A stretch of DNA of 64,000 nt from Allacma fusca. Its lineage: Eukaryota; Arthropoda; Collembola; Symphypleona; Sminthuridae. Shown one piece after another: positions 45,965-58,539 of the stretch. The position numbers and the translations under genes are program-made. How positions within the stretch are numbered: the first letter of the stretch is position 1; the number at the start of each line of letters is the position of its first letter. Under the pieces are notes generated by a model. It was not told the DNA's origin. It was given only the letters and a program-made list of their open reading frames with translations, and ran no database searches. The stretch covers positions 52,339,402 to 52,403,401 of the forward strand of contig OX359249.1 of assembly GCA_947179485.1 (NCBI GenBank), in the 5' to 3' direction.

Positions 45965-46273
45965 TAACTTAAAGAATAAAATAAGTCTAAAATAATTACA
46001 CAAATTTTCTTGCCTAGATAACAATATGTCCAACAAAAAATGTTTATTCCTCGGCACATCGCCCGCATCGCTCGATTCATCTTCTTTGCCACTACTCTCT
46101 TGATTTTCGTTGAGCGAAATCAGAAGATATTTCGAGTGTTTGTATCTCTTGCCCGATGCATCGATGCACACATCTTCCGCAATGTTTGCTGTTCTCAGTA
46201 GCTGAGAATCGTGCTTGATTAAATCAGCCGGGGGGATTTCGGTAGAATCTTTTTCGGCATTTCGTATTTCGAT
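45965..46273 (-). CDS. Unrecognised open frame, possible host exon
   Basis: An uninterrupted minus-strand frame of about 100 codons, preceded by a possible acceptor (GACGTTTAG). It has acidic and Ser-rich text (NENQESSGKEDESSDAGDV) after AEDVCIDASGKRYKHSKYLL. Composition is more protein-like than the surroundings. No family was recognised and no partner exon was found. It could be a single exon of an unknown gene or chance. Confidence 0.25.
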
Positions 46274-47206
46274 TTACACTAAACGTCGGTAATAAAATGA
46301 GTCACAAATGTTCTCATCGAATAGTTACTTTCACTCATGTTATGGTCAGTATACAGGCTTAGTATTCCGTGGAAATATGACTGGTAGGAGGAGCATGTCT
46401 TTCTGATTGGTTAAATCGGCTAATATTTTGAGGGATTGTAACTCTCATTGGTTATTTAAAACTTATATTATGTTTCTACTGTGTGTGGGTGGTTGCGTAG
46501 CTGACCGCTCCGTATTTTGTATCATTTTTGAATGTTTCTGCATCCAATCTTGCGTAACCCGTCTAATCGCACTGCGAGTTATGCAGAGAAGCAAGCAAAC
46601 AAGTTAACTAGGTCTGATTAGAACAATTATTTAACACAGAAACTGTTTACTACCAGCGTTCAATATACTTCACATTTGGACCGATGCGAAATCGATTTAA
46701 AATATTGAATGTGTGTATCAGTTTTTGTTTTATAATACGCATTAGTTTGAATATATAATTCCATAAAATGAATTTTGTTATTGTACTAACACTATATATT
46801 GCAAAACAATAATACCCTTCATAAATGCACGTAATAGAAGGCGCGATATGATTAAACATTTTAAGACAAAATTCTCAAAGTAATTCTCGAATTCTTACAA
46901 GGAATATAATTTGATGTAATTGTCAACAAGAAATCTACATGTACTACCCCAATACTATCGTTAAGCAAATTGATTATAGTGTAAACGCAGTAGTGTAGAT
47001 TTCACGAAGAATATTTATAATCAATAAAAATATTTTTTCCTACATCTATTTGGAATAGTATCTTATAAAGAGCGAAAAATAATTTAAAACTGACAAAAAT
47101 AATATGCTCCTTGGTGGATGTGAATCCCAGTCCATGGTGTAGCTCAGCTCTCTGTGTGCTACGCCACGCCGTCATTCTTGGAAGGGGCAGAATTATTTGA
47201 GGCTAT
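46274..47206. other. No gene seen
   Basis: AT-rich. A tRNA-like segment may lie on the minus strand at about 47110-47180 (GGCGTGGCGTAGCACACAGA), but its second promoter box is poor. Confidence 0.4.
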
Positions 47207-47268
47207 AATAATAATAATAATAATAATTTTATTCAGGTCGATTTTTGGTCAAAGCCTTTACAACCATT
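47207..47268 (-). mobile_element. 5'-truncated LINE 3' end with (TTA)n tail
   Basis: In reverse complement it reads GGTTGTAAAGGCTTTGACC, AAAATCGACCTGAATAAA, then a run of ATT/TTA triplets. It matches the 3' end of the LINE at 24985-25030. A very short 5'-truncated copy is typical of target-primed insertion. Confidence 0.7.
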
Positions 47269-47299
47269 ATTTGAGGCTATATTCCACTCATTAAAACTT

Positions 47300-48849
47300 T
47301 GTGCCTGATTTGTGCGAAATCCAAAAGTCCCAGGCTTAATATGCACACCGTTGGAAAGCTCTCAACAAGGGCTTTCCACACATGTGCATATCATGCCAAT
47401 CGGATTCCGGCAGGAGTAACTGGTCCATTGCTAGACAATACAGAAACAAAAATGAAATTAATTCTGAGACCGAAGTATTTCAGAATGCGCGACGTTTTCT
47501 GTGACAATAATTCCTGTTTCTTCTGAAAGGTGCAGAACGAAGATATGCAACAAGATGGGGAGGACCGAAAAATACGAGAACGAGATATATTGAGAATTAG
47601 ATTAGCGAGAGTAAGCAATAAACGAGACAAACGAGACAGAACAAAAAATTGTTTTTTTTGTTGAAATATATGCAACTTAATTGTAGCCTGAACAAATTCT
47701 GGTAAGAGAACGTAGAAGTTTATATAATTTCGCTTATTAAATCAAATCAAGACGCAAAATATTTATTTTCGGGTTTGGACCATACAATTTGAAAACATGA
47801 AAACCTTGAAAATAGTAAACGAAGGCCTCCTGTAATAAAACCTAGAACCAAGAAATGCAAAATGACTCAAATTGTATAGCAAAAGACCCCATTTTTCAGT
47901 CTGATATTAGCTTAAACAATATTTAATTGCAAACAATATTCTCGGTAAATAGAGTGAGATGTATCGTACTGTCTCGTTGATGAATAACAAACGAGACCAA
48001 CTAGATTCTCGTCTCGTTATCTCGGTACGCTCAACCCCTACTCTCTATCAATGCTTGCTTGAAATAAATCTATACCTATCACCCATTAAATTCTTATCGT
48101 GTATGAAATATGCATCCCTTCAATATGAATACGTCTTCAATTGAGAAAGCATTTAGTATTTGGTTTAGTAAATATAAAATTCGTACACCGTATTATGTTG
48201 TGCCGTAAAATAATCTTAAGGACACTGTGGACATGAACAATACTTGCTCTTTCCCAATAGTAATATGACAAAATACTTCGCATACAGGAACTTCCGGGCT
48301 GCACTGCGTTGCATAGCTTGTACTAGATTCAAATGAAACGAATGTTTTGATAGCTACGGGCTTCCGGCCAAATAATACAACATCAAATGGCCCAGTAACA
48401 ACATTAGTGAAGAAAGAAAACGACAGCTACAACTTCCATCATCGTACTATTGTGGAGCACATTGTATATAATTTCCAATGTGTAGATTGCTTGGAATGAA
48501 ATATGGAAAGTTTGTATCAAAGTTTACGTCCATTATGACTTTATAGTTAATGAGTTTATTTGAATTATTCACAAATTTTCACACTCCGGTATAATCACGT
48601 AAATACGCACAATACAATAGTTGTTAGGTTTATGTAAAAATATGTCCGTAGTTTTTTAAATAAATATTACTGTTAATATTCCTCTGGTTTCAATTGAGTT
48701 TTAGACTTGATTGTAATAGCACGGACTTTTTATACACTGCTTTTGATTCATCTCAGTAACATTTTATTAGTTCGCCATTAATGTAGTTGAGACCAAGTGT
48801 GTTCTTGATTTGCTACGAAATTGCAAAATTATTTTCCATCGACCTCCTC
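47300..48849. other. No gene seen
   Basis: No exon or classed element found. Two clusters with ACGAGAC words (about 47600-47645 and 47980-48030) may be ends of a degraded MITE. Confidence 0.4.
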
Positions 48850-49340
48850 AATATGTCGTTTACTTTTACAACGATTATTAACCTATTTTCGATTCAGTTA
48901 AAGAGACAGAGTCACGTAACTTTTTTAGTGAAGATATTTTACAAATCGAGAAATTAGTTAACAGTTGTTGTATAGTTGTCATTGACGACTTTCAATACCA
49001 AATTGCCAGTAACAAGTCCATCCGTGACTTAGTAACCAAATACGTTTTGCTTTGTTTTCGCCAACTTGGTGTGACTATTGTGTTGATCTTCAAAAGCGCT
49101 TTAGAGATGCAATTTCGAAACATAACCATCAAAAGTCGTTACGTCATGCTGTTTAATCAAAAACGTGGTAAAAATATGATTGTTAATTTTGCCCGTCAAT
49201 GCTTATTCGTAGGGTCAGCATTTAATCGAGCCGTAAGCAAGAAACAATTTGGACATTTATTTTTGAATTTCCACCCTGTGGGATTTGTAGCAGTGAATGG
49301 TTTTGGAAATGACAATGTATGTTCTGTCTATAAGGCCTAA
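48850..49340 (+). pseudogene. Second packaging ATPase relic (Polinton-like)
   Basis: A plus frame carries the Walker B region as CCIVVIDDFQ (about 48965-48995), then a segment like the sensor/arginine region (RDLVTKYVLLCFRQLGVTIV) and a C-terminal block ending in YKA-TAA at 49340. Order and spacing match the ATPase at 7918-8561 after its Walker B. The Walker A half is missing or unrecognisable upstream. This indicates a second element unrelated by recent duplication, since the protein sequences differ strongly. Confidence 0.72.
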
Positions 49341-50233
49341 GTATATTTAAATCCGACTGATTCAATGAGAAATTAACTTTAAATATATAATAAGTATTTA
49401 ATTATTATTGGTAATGAGGGAACGATACAGTTCTGCACAGCACTATTGATAAAATGGAATTACCACTCTGGACGCTCACCAAAATGGTATGTTGAAGGAA
49501 GCACAGGTCAAACCTGGAAATACAATGGGAGAAAGTGTTAAGTACTTAATGTGATGGTGCTGGAGCTGGTCAAGGTTCGAATTATTAAGAACAATAATTT
49601 GCCCTAATATTCACAATTATGACAATAAGAAAAGCCATGGGCTTCAGCGAGTTAAATCTTACCATTCAGTTTGACGATAAGGTGGTAACTGATCCAGAAG
49701 AAGATCAACGGCTTTGAGATTAGATGGTGCAGAATTATACTTGCACCAGATGAGGACGCGTGGAACGTCATGGAGTTGAGAGCGCGGTGCTCGTTACGTA
49801 AGTGCAGTGTATACGATGGTCAGCTTGGTATCTGAACTGAGATTGGAGAGATGCCCACATGACTCAAGCCAGAAAAGCTGAGCTAACAATAAGAGTACAG
49901 TAGTATAAACATGTTAAGTAAGAAAAACAAACTCAAACACACCCGCTTGGCATTACTCAGTTCTGGGTACGTTTGGATATCTCCCCAGCGAAAGTTGTGA
50001 GGTGTAAGTCCCTAAATAGAACTTGTAAATGAGTATAATATTTTGTAAGAACATCTGAACACAATTGAAGTTAGCAAAAACAAATCGGTATGAATATTCT
50101 TCAAAAAATACGAAGCTACAATAACGTTAAGCCAGTAGTGCTGTTGAAAGCATATAAAGGGATTATTCAGAGGCTAATTAGTAGAATGTTTTGAGAGATA
50201 TTTCGAAACGAAGTAGTTTTGCTAAGATGCAAG
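49341..50233. other. Unassigned DNA inside the second relic
   Basis: Where other proviral genes would be expected between ATPase and the next conserved ORF, I see no frame with known motifs; they are deleted or too decayed. Confidence 0.4.
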
Positions 50234-50680
50234 TATGGCGAAAGTGATGAAATTAATTGATAATGGCTTGTACACGAGGTGAATGGAACTAGATCGACAT
50301 CTCAAGCAGCAGCAGCAAAACGATGAAGAAAAGGAAACATACAGTAACAAGCCAAACGATGTTGAACCTTTGGAGTCCTTTCAAAATCCACCATTAGGTG
50401 ATTCAAGATCGCAACAAGAGCACACGAGCGAGATGATAAAATACGAGATGAAAATAATGCAATCACCGGATTTTCAGTGGTTACCGACATTTGAAGCGAA
50501 ATACAAAAGCCAGCTAATTCCAAAATCAAATGTTTTAGATTTAATTAGTTTTATATTCCAATCAAATCCACTAATTTAAACTCCTGCACCAACGGGTATC
50601 GAAACGTTTTATGACATACATCAAGAACCTAACGTCCCTACCTTTTTTATACAAAGCATCAAAACACTTTGATCAATAGG
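50234..50680 (+). pseudogene. Second copy of the MSKRM-type Polinton ORF
   Basis: Starts MAKVMKLIDNGLYTR, then a TGA, then an open frame from 50283. It has a Gln-rich stretch, and SPDFQWLPTFEAKY followed by SNVLDLISFIFQSN, PTGIETF and PNVPTFF after a TAA at 50577. The same order (M-x-K-x-M-x-L-I start, W-x, S-N-x-x-D-L, P-x-G, N-V-P) is found at 9376-10158. Function unknown. It links the ATPase and polymerase relics as parts of one element. Confidence 0.55.
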
Positions 50681-51119
50681 CCAATGCTGATAAAAATGAT
50701 AAATCCAGTGATTACTGGTTACAACTTCAAGCCAATATCCCTGGTAACACAACAAAATAGCTACAAAAAACATCACCAAACAAACGTAAACATATTTACT
50801 AGAACAAAAGGCAAACATGTTCAGTCCGAAGCGAAACGCCGATGCCGTCATGCGCATGAACATAATACTAAAATGAAAGCTTTTATTTTCAAGAATGCTC
50901 ACACTTATTGCTTTGACACATGCGTATCCTGCACATAACAATAATTATCTTATTGAAGCAAATACATTTTTGGTCGAGAAAATTTTTATTGCAACACTTA
51001 ACACAAGTACCCGAGAATTCAATAACGAGTTCACCAAGCGTTTCTTCGCCATTACTGAATCTGTTTCTTTGGAGAATTCAGCAGTTGAAATCGCATCATA
51101 TACAACAGCAAGAGGATAA
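50669..51119 (+). other. Open frames of unknown nature
   Basis: Two overlapping frames (50669-50938, basic; 50895-51119) lie in the second relic just left of the mariner insertion. The basic one could be a decayed core-type protein, but I see no diagnostic motif. Confidence 0.2.
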
Positions 51120-51149
51120 TTTACAAAAACATTTCGATTGCAATCCTGT

Positions 51150-52200
51150 GTGCTAAGATCACAAAAGAACTTCGAGCGATATTGTTGGCCATTTCCATGG
51201 ATAAAAGGTCAACTGCCGAGTTCACTCGACAATCAAATGACCAAGGTACGAAAGTGTCGTTGCCTACAGTGTACCGTGTAATCCATAATATTGGAAAAAA
51301 CTAGCCGTACTGCTTCAAAAGGACTCCAAAAGCCAAGAATAGTTATCCAAGAAAAATCAGAAATCCGGATATTATCCGAAAAGTGAACCGGATGTCACCA
51401 GGGGCCAATCCTAGGACTCGTAGGATATTGTACGAAGGGTGAATATATCTCAGGCGTTGGTGTGTAAAATCATCAAAGAACACCTGGGTGTAAACATGCG
51501 GAAAAATACTCGTGTTCACCATCTAACGGAAACGCATAAACAAAACCAAAAAACAAACTCCTGGAAATTGTATGAAAAACAACTGGCTGGTTACCGGTCT
51601 GAATTTGCAGTTACTTTGGGCGAGGCCTTCTCCCTTTTGAATGACTGCAAAGGAGAACGCAGAATTTACTACACCAAGGAGAATTCTATGCTTGTGAACT
51701 TGGTGTTACAACGCCGTAAAAGATTCCGTGAGAGGATGATGATCGTTGGAGCAATGACCGGTCGCCATGTTCTTCCCCATATCAAGGTTCCTCACAAAGT
51801 GAAAATTAATTCGGAATACTATGTGGCCAATGTTCTGAAGCCCATTCTTGCAGACGGTGTAGCCAAGATGTACGGTACTTCCAAATGTTTTGTTCACCAC
51901 GACGCCACCAGTTCCCATACTGCCCGGTGTACGCAGGCCTACCAGGGAGAGTTGAAGGCGAAGACTGGAATAAACGCTAATAACGATTCCTGAGTTCCCA
52001 GTGAACTCGCCGGATTTTGGCAAAATGGACTTTTTCGGGTATTTGAAAGAGGCCCTTTGGAAGACCAACGTATCCACGATGAATGGGCTGTGGAAGCGCC
52101 TGTAGGATACTTGTAATAAAGTGCCCCGCCAAAAATGCACTGAAATTATACAATCATTGAAACGCCGTCTGAACTTATTGGAGATCATGTGAAAATACCC
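51150..52200 (+). pseudogene. Tc1/mariner transposase, broken
   Basis: Plus-strand frames show an N-terminal helix-turn-helix region (STAEFTRQSNDQGTKVSLPT, about 51207-51265) and then LTETHKQNQK. The catalytic core has TLGEAFSLLNDCKGERRIYY, FVHHDATSSHT (second Asp, about 51890) and PDFGKMDFFGYLKEALW (third acidic position, about 52010-52060, in another frame). The first catalytic Asp, expected before Glu-Ala in the first block, is Gly here. Breaks occur near 51300, 51435 and 51990. Terminal repeats were not resolved. It sits inside the second Polinton-like relic. Confidence 0.8.
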
Positions 52201-52389
52201 GTTATATTCATACACGTCTTTTAGTGAATAAAAATTAATAAATGGTGTACTTTCAAAAATCTGTAATGATCCTCTGTAATTCATCGCCAAACTGGCGGTA
52301 TCGAACGCAATGGCGAGTGTGACTTTGTGCTTAAAACGAACCTTAATAAGTTTCTTTTCTTTCAGACGGTCACATCGATCCTTCTTTTG

Positions 52390-54536
52390 GGCTAAATATT
52401 ATCGAAGATTTCGGATCATTGCACATCTCGAAAATCATACGTAATCACAACATCCTACATTCATCAATGAGGATGTCGAATTTCCCAATCCTGTTTATTA
52501 CCTAAAGTTTAGGAATTATAGTTCCACTCTACCTATGCCGTACATAATTTTCTGGGATTTCGTAACGTATACAAATGAGGTTCCGATGCCTACCAGCGGA
52601 CAGAATAAAAAATCACGAACACAAATACTCAATGAATGTCAATGATTTTCTCAATAGTTGTGCATAATTTTGGAAATGAAACCGAATTGTTGAAATAATT
52701 TGCTACGATGGACATGACGTTGTTCGAACTTTCTTTGAAAGGATATTTAATGTTGCATACATGCTTCTGTCTCAAATAAGACGAACCAATAATTTTATTC
52801 AACCAACTCCAAACGAATTGCAACACCATTTGAACGCTACATATTGTTTCCTGTGTGTACGTGAGTTTAGTGGTGCTAAAAAATCCAGTACAAAATGCTT
52901 ACATCACGATCATAATACGGGCAAGTACCTGCCATTATCCATAACTCTTCTCGATTTGATATTCATATACTTATGGAAGCCATCAGCACAAACGATGTAC
53001 CCACAATCAATCTATCAATTGTAGCGCATTCGTCTAAAGAATTTATTTTGCCAAAAGTTGCCAACAAATACAAACTTCCGCCGTTACTAACAGCATACTA
53101 TTCCGACTATACTAACGAACTGCCTTCCATACATCTCAATCTTCACTTTACCCACCATCATGGAAGCCAACTAATGTAACAATTCAGTTTTTAGATTCGT
53201 ACAAATTTTTAAATTCATGTTTGTCATAACTTTTCTGTCGTTAAAAAAGATAACAGTTAAAAATTTTCACTAATCAAACAGCTTCCCATATCTGTTTAAA
53301 TATAAAAAGTTTTCATCAACAGTCAAAAATGTCGACTTGCATCTTCAAAAAATCAGTATTCCATACTAGGCCTTAAAAGGCTCTCACGTTTTACAATCCG
53401 GGTACCCTATAAACAATCGAGAATCATTTGTAAATTATCTGGATGGAACAGAAATTTCAAATGAACAATATCAACGAGTGCAGGAAGTGAATGATCATTT
53501 TCAAATACCAGATTTCCAACAATTTACTACGATTTACTGCATATTGGATTCGCTTTCATTGGCTGAGATATGGAAGCACTTTCGTAATAGATTAATTGAA
53601 TCTTACGGAGTTGATCCAACCTACTACATTACATTGGCTTCATATTCGTGGAATTGTTTCCTCAAGCATACAAATTGAATATTTACAAGACATACGTATG
53701 GTAAACCTACTTGAAGATGGAATACGGGGTTGCGCGGGTGAGAGAATTATAATGGCAAATAATCCCCGAATGAAAACCTATAATCCCAACCAGGAACAAT
53801 CATAAATTCTCTATAAAGACTTCAATTCATTGAATGGACACGGTATGCAAATGTCTACCGCATTCAAATTTCAAACATGTTCCCCATCTGAACTTCAAGA
53901 AATCGATTGGAAAAACGTCGATACAGAACATAGTAATACTGGATACATTCGCTGAATTGCTTCGTTATCCTAAATCCCTTCATGATGAAACGTCTAACCT
54001 GCATTTAGCTCCTGTTTCAACAAATGTGTGTATAAAAGAGCTATCATATTCTACAAACGAACAAATAGCAAAACATCTGTCTGACATAAAAGGATTCCTA
54101 GGTGAGAAACGTCTGTTACTTAAATGTAAACCGAAACCGTTCTACCCTATTCTTACTATACTTGGAATAGTACCTTCAAATGGGTTTGAATCTTGAAGCA
54201 ATACACGAAGGAATATCGTTTCTTGAAGAACCCTTCCTTGAGAAATACTTGAGCATTTAATTTGGAGTAGGGTAGACAAGCTACAACACCATTCAGAAAG
54301 ACATTTAATAAGTTGGCAATAAATACTTGCTACGAGAGCTCACTAATAAATATCAGTGTTCATTGAGGTGGATTTATGTGAGTCAAGTAAAAGCTGAAGG
54401 CGTAATTGCCTCTTCTAGGTTTGAAGATTTTAAATACATAACCCCAAACAGAAGTGCTGTTATACTAAACCCGAAGAAAACTCTGTTTACTAAACCAATA
54501 TATGCTGGCTTCGCTATATTAGAATATGCAAAATGA
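52390..54536 (+). pseudogene. Second DNA polymerase B relic (Polinton-like)
   Basis: Scattered frames in order give an exonuclease I region PYIIFWDFV (about 52530-52560, with the second acidic residue replaced by Val) and an HNH-like CFLCVREFSG...HHDHNTGKYL (52845-52930). The Exo III neighbourhood is LDSLSLAEIWKHFRNRLIES (about 53545-53605) with SWNCFLKHT. Motif A appears as YKDFNSLNG (about 53815), then the LHD...LAP region (53975-54005). A late segment has RFEDFKYITPN and KPIYAGFAILEYAK, ending at 54536. The DTDS motif and C terminus are missing. It is on the plus strand, the same as its ATPase, unlike the first provirus. Confidence 0.82.
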
Positions 54537-54639
54537 TACATTATAATGGATACAATCAACAAATTTAAAAGATATTTGGAAATCGAGCCACTTTGGGGTA
54601 TTAGGCACCGACTTGTAAACTAATACATTCCAGATCCTT

Positions 54640-55017
54640 ATGAAATTGTTTTTATGTTCTGTAAAAAGAATTGCCCGGCTCAAAGCTATCGCTTTACTTC
54701 ATGATTATAACAAGTACAACACTTTATTCAAACACATAAGCATCAATTTAATTCAATACAGTTTAGATAGGGCTTCACCATCCACAACAACAGCTACTTT
54801 TAAGTCAGGGTGGCCCCGACACTTGAGACAGACTGACTCCTCCAACGTATTGCTGGTCCTTTTATACTTTTTATAGTATGGTTTGATTGGTCAATTCACT
54901 TTGGCCAATAAACCATTTACAATTATAAACAGTTAAATATAATTTAAATTAAAATAACAAGCTTAAATAACTTTAGCTTACATCCATTCCGTGACTAAGA
55001 CAGTAACAACTGTTACA
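54640..55017 (-). repeat. 3' LTR of the Ty3/gypsy element
   Basis: In minus-strand direction a purine tract AAGGAGGAAGATA (55018-55030) is followed by TGTAACAGTTGTTACTG, the expected LTR start. It contains a TATA box (TATAAAAAGTATAAAAGG, 54859-54876) and an AATAAA (54723-54729 region). The downstream end is uncertain, somewhere between 54640 and 54710. No matching 5' LTR lies upstream of the gag. Confidence 0.6.
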
Positions 55018-55103
55018 TATCTTCCTCCTTAATGGGGAAAATCTGTATAAAAATAATATTTTCTTGGTATCCCATTCATGAAAATAATGCATAATTGTAT
55101 TTA

Positions 55104-57308
55104 CTAACATTGTTGGTAACCATATTTATAGAATTTGCAATCATTCTCCCATGGTTTGTGGAGAGCTCCTACATATTTATATAAGCATCCATCATTGGCT
55201 ATAACTGCATCTCTAGATAGTTTAACTATAAAATTATCTGTATCTGGATCAGCATCTTTGCAATATTCCATAACTTTCGATAAAATTTTATCTTCATTTT
55301 GACATTTTATTAAAGTTTTCCTATCTGGACATTCTATATTATGAATTAACTTTACCTCATACATTCTCGATAAAGCATCTGCAGCTTCATTATGTATACC
55401 TTTTCTATAAATGACATTAAATTCGTATCCCTGCAATTCCAACATCCATCTAGCTATCCTACCTGTAGGATCCTTTATAGTTTTAAGAAATGTAAGAGGT
55501 TTATGATCAGTTTCCACTGTAAATTTAGTCAATTCTATAAAACCTCTAAATTTCCGAATACCAAAAATGATTGCTAATGCCTCTTTCTCAGTTGTTGAAT
55601 AATTTTGTTCTGGTTTCCTCAAACTTCTACAAGCAAACCATATTGGATATCTTACCCCTTCTCTTTCTTGCATCAGTATAGCAGAAATACCAGTATCACA
55701 CGCATCAGTAATTATAATAAATGGTTCATTTAAATTAGGCATGTATAAACATGTTGCTTCCTTTAATTCTTCCTTAAAATAATTAACAGCATCTTGACAA
55801 TCTTGTGTCCATACAAATTTAGTATTCTTCATCAACAATCTATATAGTGGTCAAGCCTGATAATCAAATTTCTCAAAGAAATGTCTATAAAATCCCACAA
55901 ATCCTAGAAATTTATGTACCCCTTTTACATTATTTGGAATAGGATACTCTTTTAATAATTGACATTTTTGTTTTAAAGGCCTATATTTTCCTTCTCCAAT
56001 CAGATAACCCAAAAATACAACTGACTTCTTTGCAATTTGAGCTTTCTTTGGACTAATATGAAATCCATTATGTTTCAATGCTGTAAGCACTAGTTCCAGA
56101 TGTAATAAATGGTCGTCTATTGAATTCCTCCAACAAATAGCATCATATACATACACTATAACATAAGACCACAATCCTTCTCCCATAGCAATTTTCACAG
56201 CATCCTGAAAAGTGGCTCCAGAATTCTTTAAACCAAAAGGAACTACTTTAAATCTAAATAGTCCCCTTGTCCCTCGAAATGCTGTCTTATTCCTATCAGC
56301 CTCGTCTACTTGAATATGATAATATCCCATTGGTTGATCTAAAACCGTAAACCATGAACCACCTGATAATGCTACTATCACATCCTGTAATCTAGGAGCA
56401 CAATTCCTATTAGCCACTGTAACCTCATTTAATTTCCTATAATCGAAAGTAACTCTATATCCACTTGTACCATCACTATTCTTTTTAGGAACAATAACAG
56501 CTTCTGATGACCATGGACTTTCACAACGTTCAATTAAATCTAACTCCAATAATTCATCAATTGCATTTTGGAATGCTTGTCTCTTAGCTGGTGTCATTGG
56601 TCTAGCTTTACTAGCTATAGGTTTTGCCTCACCTGTTTCAATTTTATGTGTAACTAAATTACATCGTCCTGGTTTTTTCGAAAACATATTTTTAAATTTA
56701 CAAAATAATTCTTTCATTTTAATTTTATAGTCATAAGTCAAATCGTCATTATTGTCAATCATATTATAAATAACATTCATATTCTCACTATTATCATCCT
56801 GTTGTGTAACTACAGTTTCAAGTCTACATTCCTCTATTAATTCATTTATAGTATAACTATATTCATCGTCCTCCGTCATTATATTATTACACTCAATATC
56901 GCTTACAGTATCATTATGTCTTGTCCAAGTACCTAAATTCACATGTACTGAAATATTATTATCTCCCAAGAAATCTCTGCCTAAAATAACATCACGCATA
57001 CATGTAGAAATTAAATCAAATTTTTGATTGACATTTCCAAATGGACATATAAAATTTGTATTTATGAAACCATCCGTTGTTTCTGTCCCACTTGCAGTTC
57101 TTAATTGAACTTTCTCGTGAATAATCTTCTCACCTTTAGCCTTAAACAATATTACAAAATTATTTCCTAGAATAGAAATACTTAAACCAGGATCTAATAA
57201 TGCTAATACTTTCTCTCCAAAAATTTCAACTGTCATATGTACCGGTGGATATACTTTACAATCTAAATTAATATGAGGTTGTATATTATCCATCTGAATT
57301 TCCCTCAC
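55104..57308 (-). pseudogene. Ty3/gypsy pol: protease, RT, RNase H; no integrase
   Basis: The frame from 57308 has a protease-like LALLDPGLSISIL, where the usual D-S/T-G is D-P-G. The RT follows: PIASKARPMTPAKRQAF, FDYRKLNEVT and VLDQPMGYYHIQVDEADRNK. The active site reads YVYDAIC, so the usual Y-x-D-D has lost its first Asp. After an in-frame TGA at about 55856 the same frame continues into RNase H (FIIITDACDTGISAIL, TEKEALAIIFGIRKF, ETDHKPLTFL, EAADALSRM) to 55104. Only about 75 bp separate it from the polypurine tract, so integrase was deleted. Dead copy. Confidence 0.9.
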
Positions 57309-58511
57309 TACTTGTTCAGAGGATGAGCATTTCCCTGATTATTGGAACGATTTCTATCTTCAGATGGTTCACGACTACTTGGTTTATTATTATGGTGCAA
57401 ATTAAAGTTCTGCTCATTACCGCTGGGTTTATTGTATCTTCCACGACTTCTATCATTCTGATCCTGTTTGGATTGATTATTGTCATTTTGGTTACTATCA
57501 TTAGTCTCATTCCGTGGGAATGGACTATTACTCCTTTGGAATATCCGATTTGATTTATTCGGACCATTATTCGTAAAATTTCTCTGATTACCTGATGGAC
57601 TATGACTTCGAGAATTATTTAAATTATTGTAATTATTACCATTATTCTCCTTGTATCTCCAATTATTGGAACTATCAGCCTCATTAGTATTAAATCGACT
57701 TTTATTAATTGGTCTAGGATGAAAAGCACTAAACTGATCAAAAGAACTTTTCTGAATGTCTGGTACATTCTTATTATACCTATTATTCTCACTTATTGGT
57801 TTACTTTCCTTCTAAGCTAATGCTGGTTCAAGTCCTTGATTCGGAATAGGTACTCTATATTCTCTATCTAAAGCAACACTATTCTGGGCTTCATATGAAA
57901 TCTCCATTAGCTCTCTAATGCTTCGATACTCCCTACGAAAAGAAAGAACTTTCGCCTTATATTGTCATCAACTCAATAATCTTATCAATTCGTTCTGATT
58001 CAGAAATAGAAGTATCTATTCTCTCATAATAATCATCAATCATACAAATAAATTTGGAAAGTGGTTCTTCAATACCCTGGTATCTATAATCCAAATCCCT
58101 TAACATCTTCTTTCGATAATTTCCGGCTCGAAACTCCTTACGAAAATAGATTTTAAATTCATTAAAAGATCCAAAATCAAACATCTTCCTAACTCTCCGA
58201 AACCAAAGAAATGCATCCTCTACTAATGCGTATGGAATTACCAATCTCAGCATGTCCTCATCACTATGTCCTGTAGCCACCTGATATTTTTCTAATTCCA
58301 ACAAAAAATCATAGGGTGTTTTCTGTTCATGAGATCCAGCATATTTAGAAATAACAACGTCCTTGGCTTTTAAAGATTTATTTCCATTCCCATTAAATAA
58401 ATTTCTACCATTTGGTCTAATATCATCGTATCTTCCATTATTGATTTGATCAAACCGCATTTTATTAGGTGGGAAGCCAATACAAGTGTACATGCCTACT
58501 ACTTTTGTCAA
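57309..58511 (-). pseudogene. Ty3/gypsy gag
   Basis: From ATG 58511 the frame has an N-terminal Asn-rich region, then a capsid-like part (PYALVEDAFLWFRRV, FNEFKIYFRKEFRAGNY, LSKFICMIDDYYERI) typical of retrotransposon Gag. After about 57957 the frame shifts. 57320-57800 encodes a long Asn/Arg/Ser-rich tail, in place of a visible CCHC knuckle, that leads into pol. No 5' LTR or primer-binding site was found to the right, so the element is truncated. Confidence 0.8.
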
Positions 58512-58539
58512 CTTCGGTTGAGATGTGCGTCCTAGTCAA

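Noticed and set aside
47110-47180. Possible tRNA gene on the minus strand
   Set aside because: An A-box-like word exists, but the acceptor stem and B box do not fit.
57323-57553. Plus-strand hydrophobic frame opposite the gypsy gag/pol junction
   Set aside because: It is the antisense of an Asn/Arg-rich gag tail, which always gives Ile/Leu-rich antisense text.
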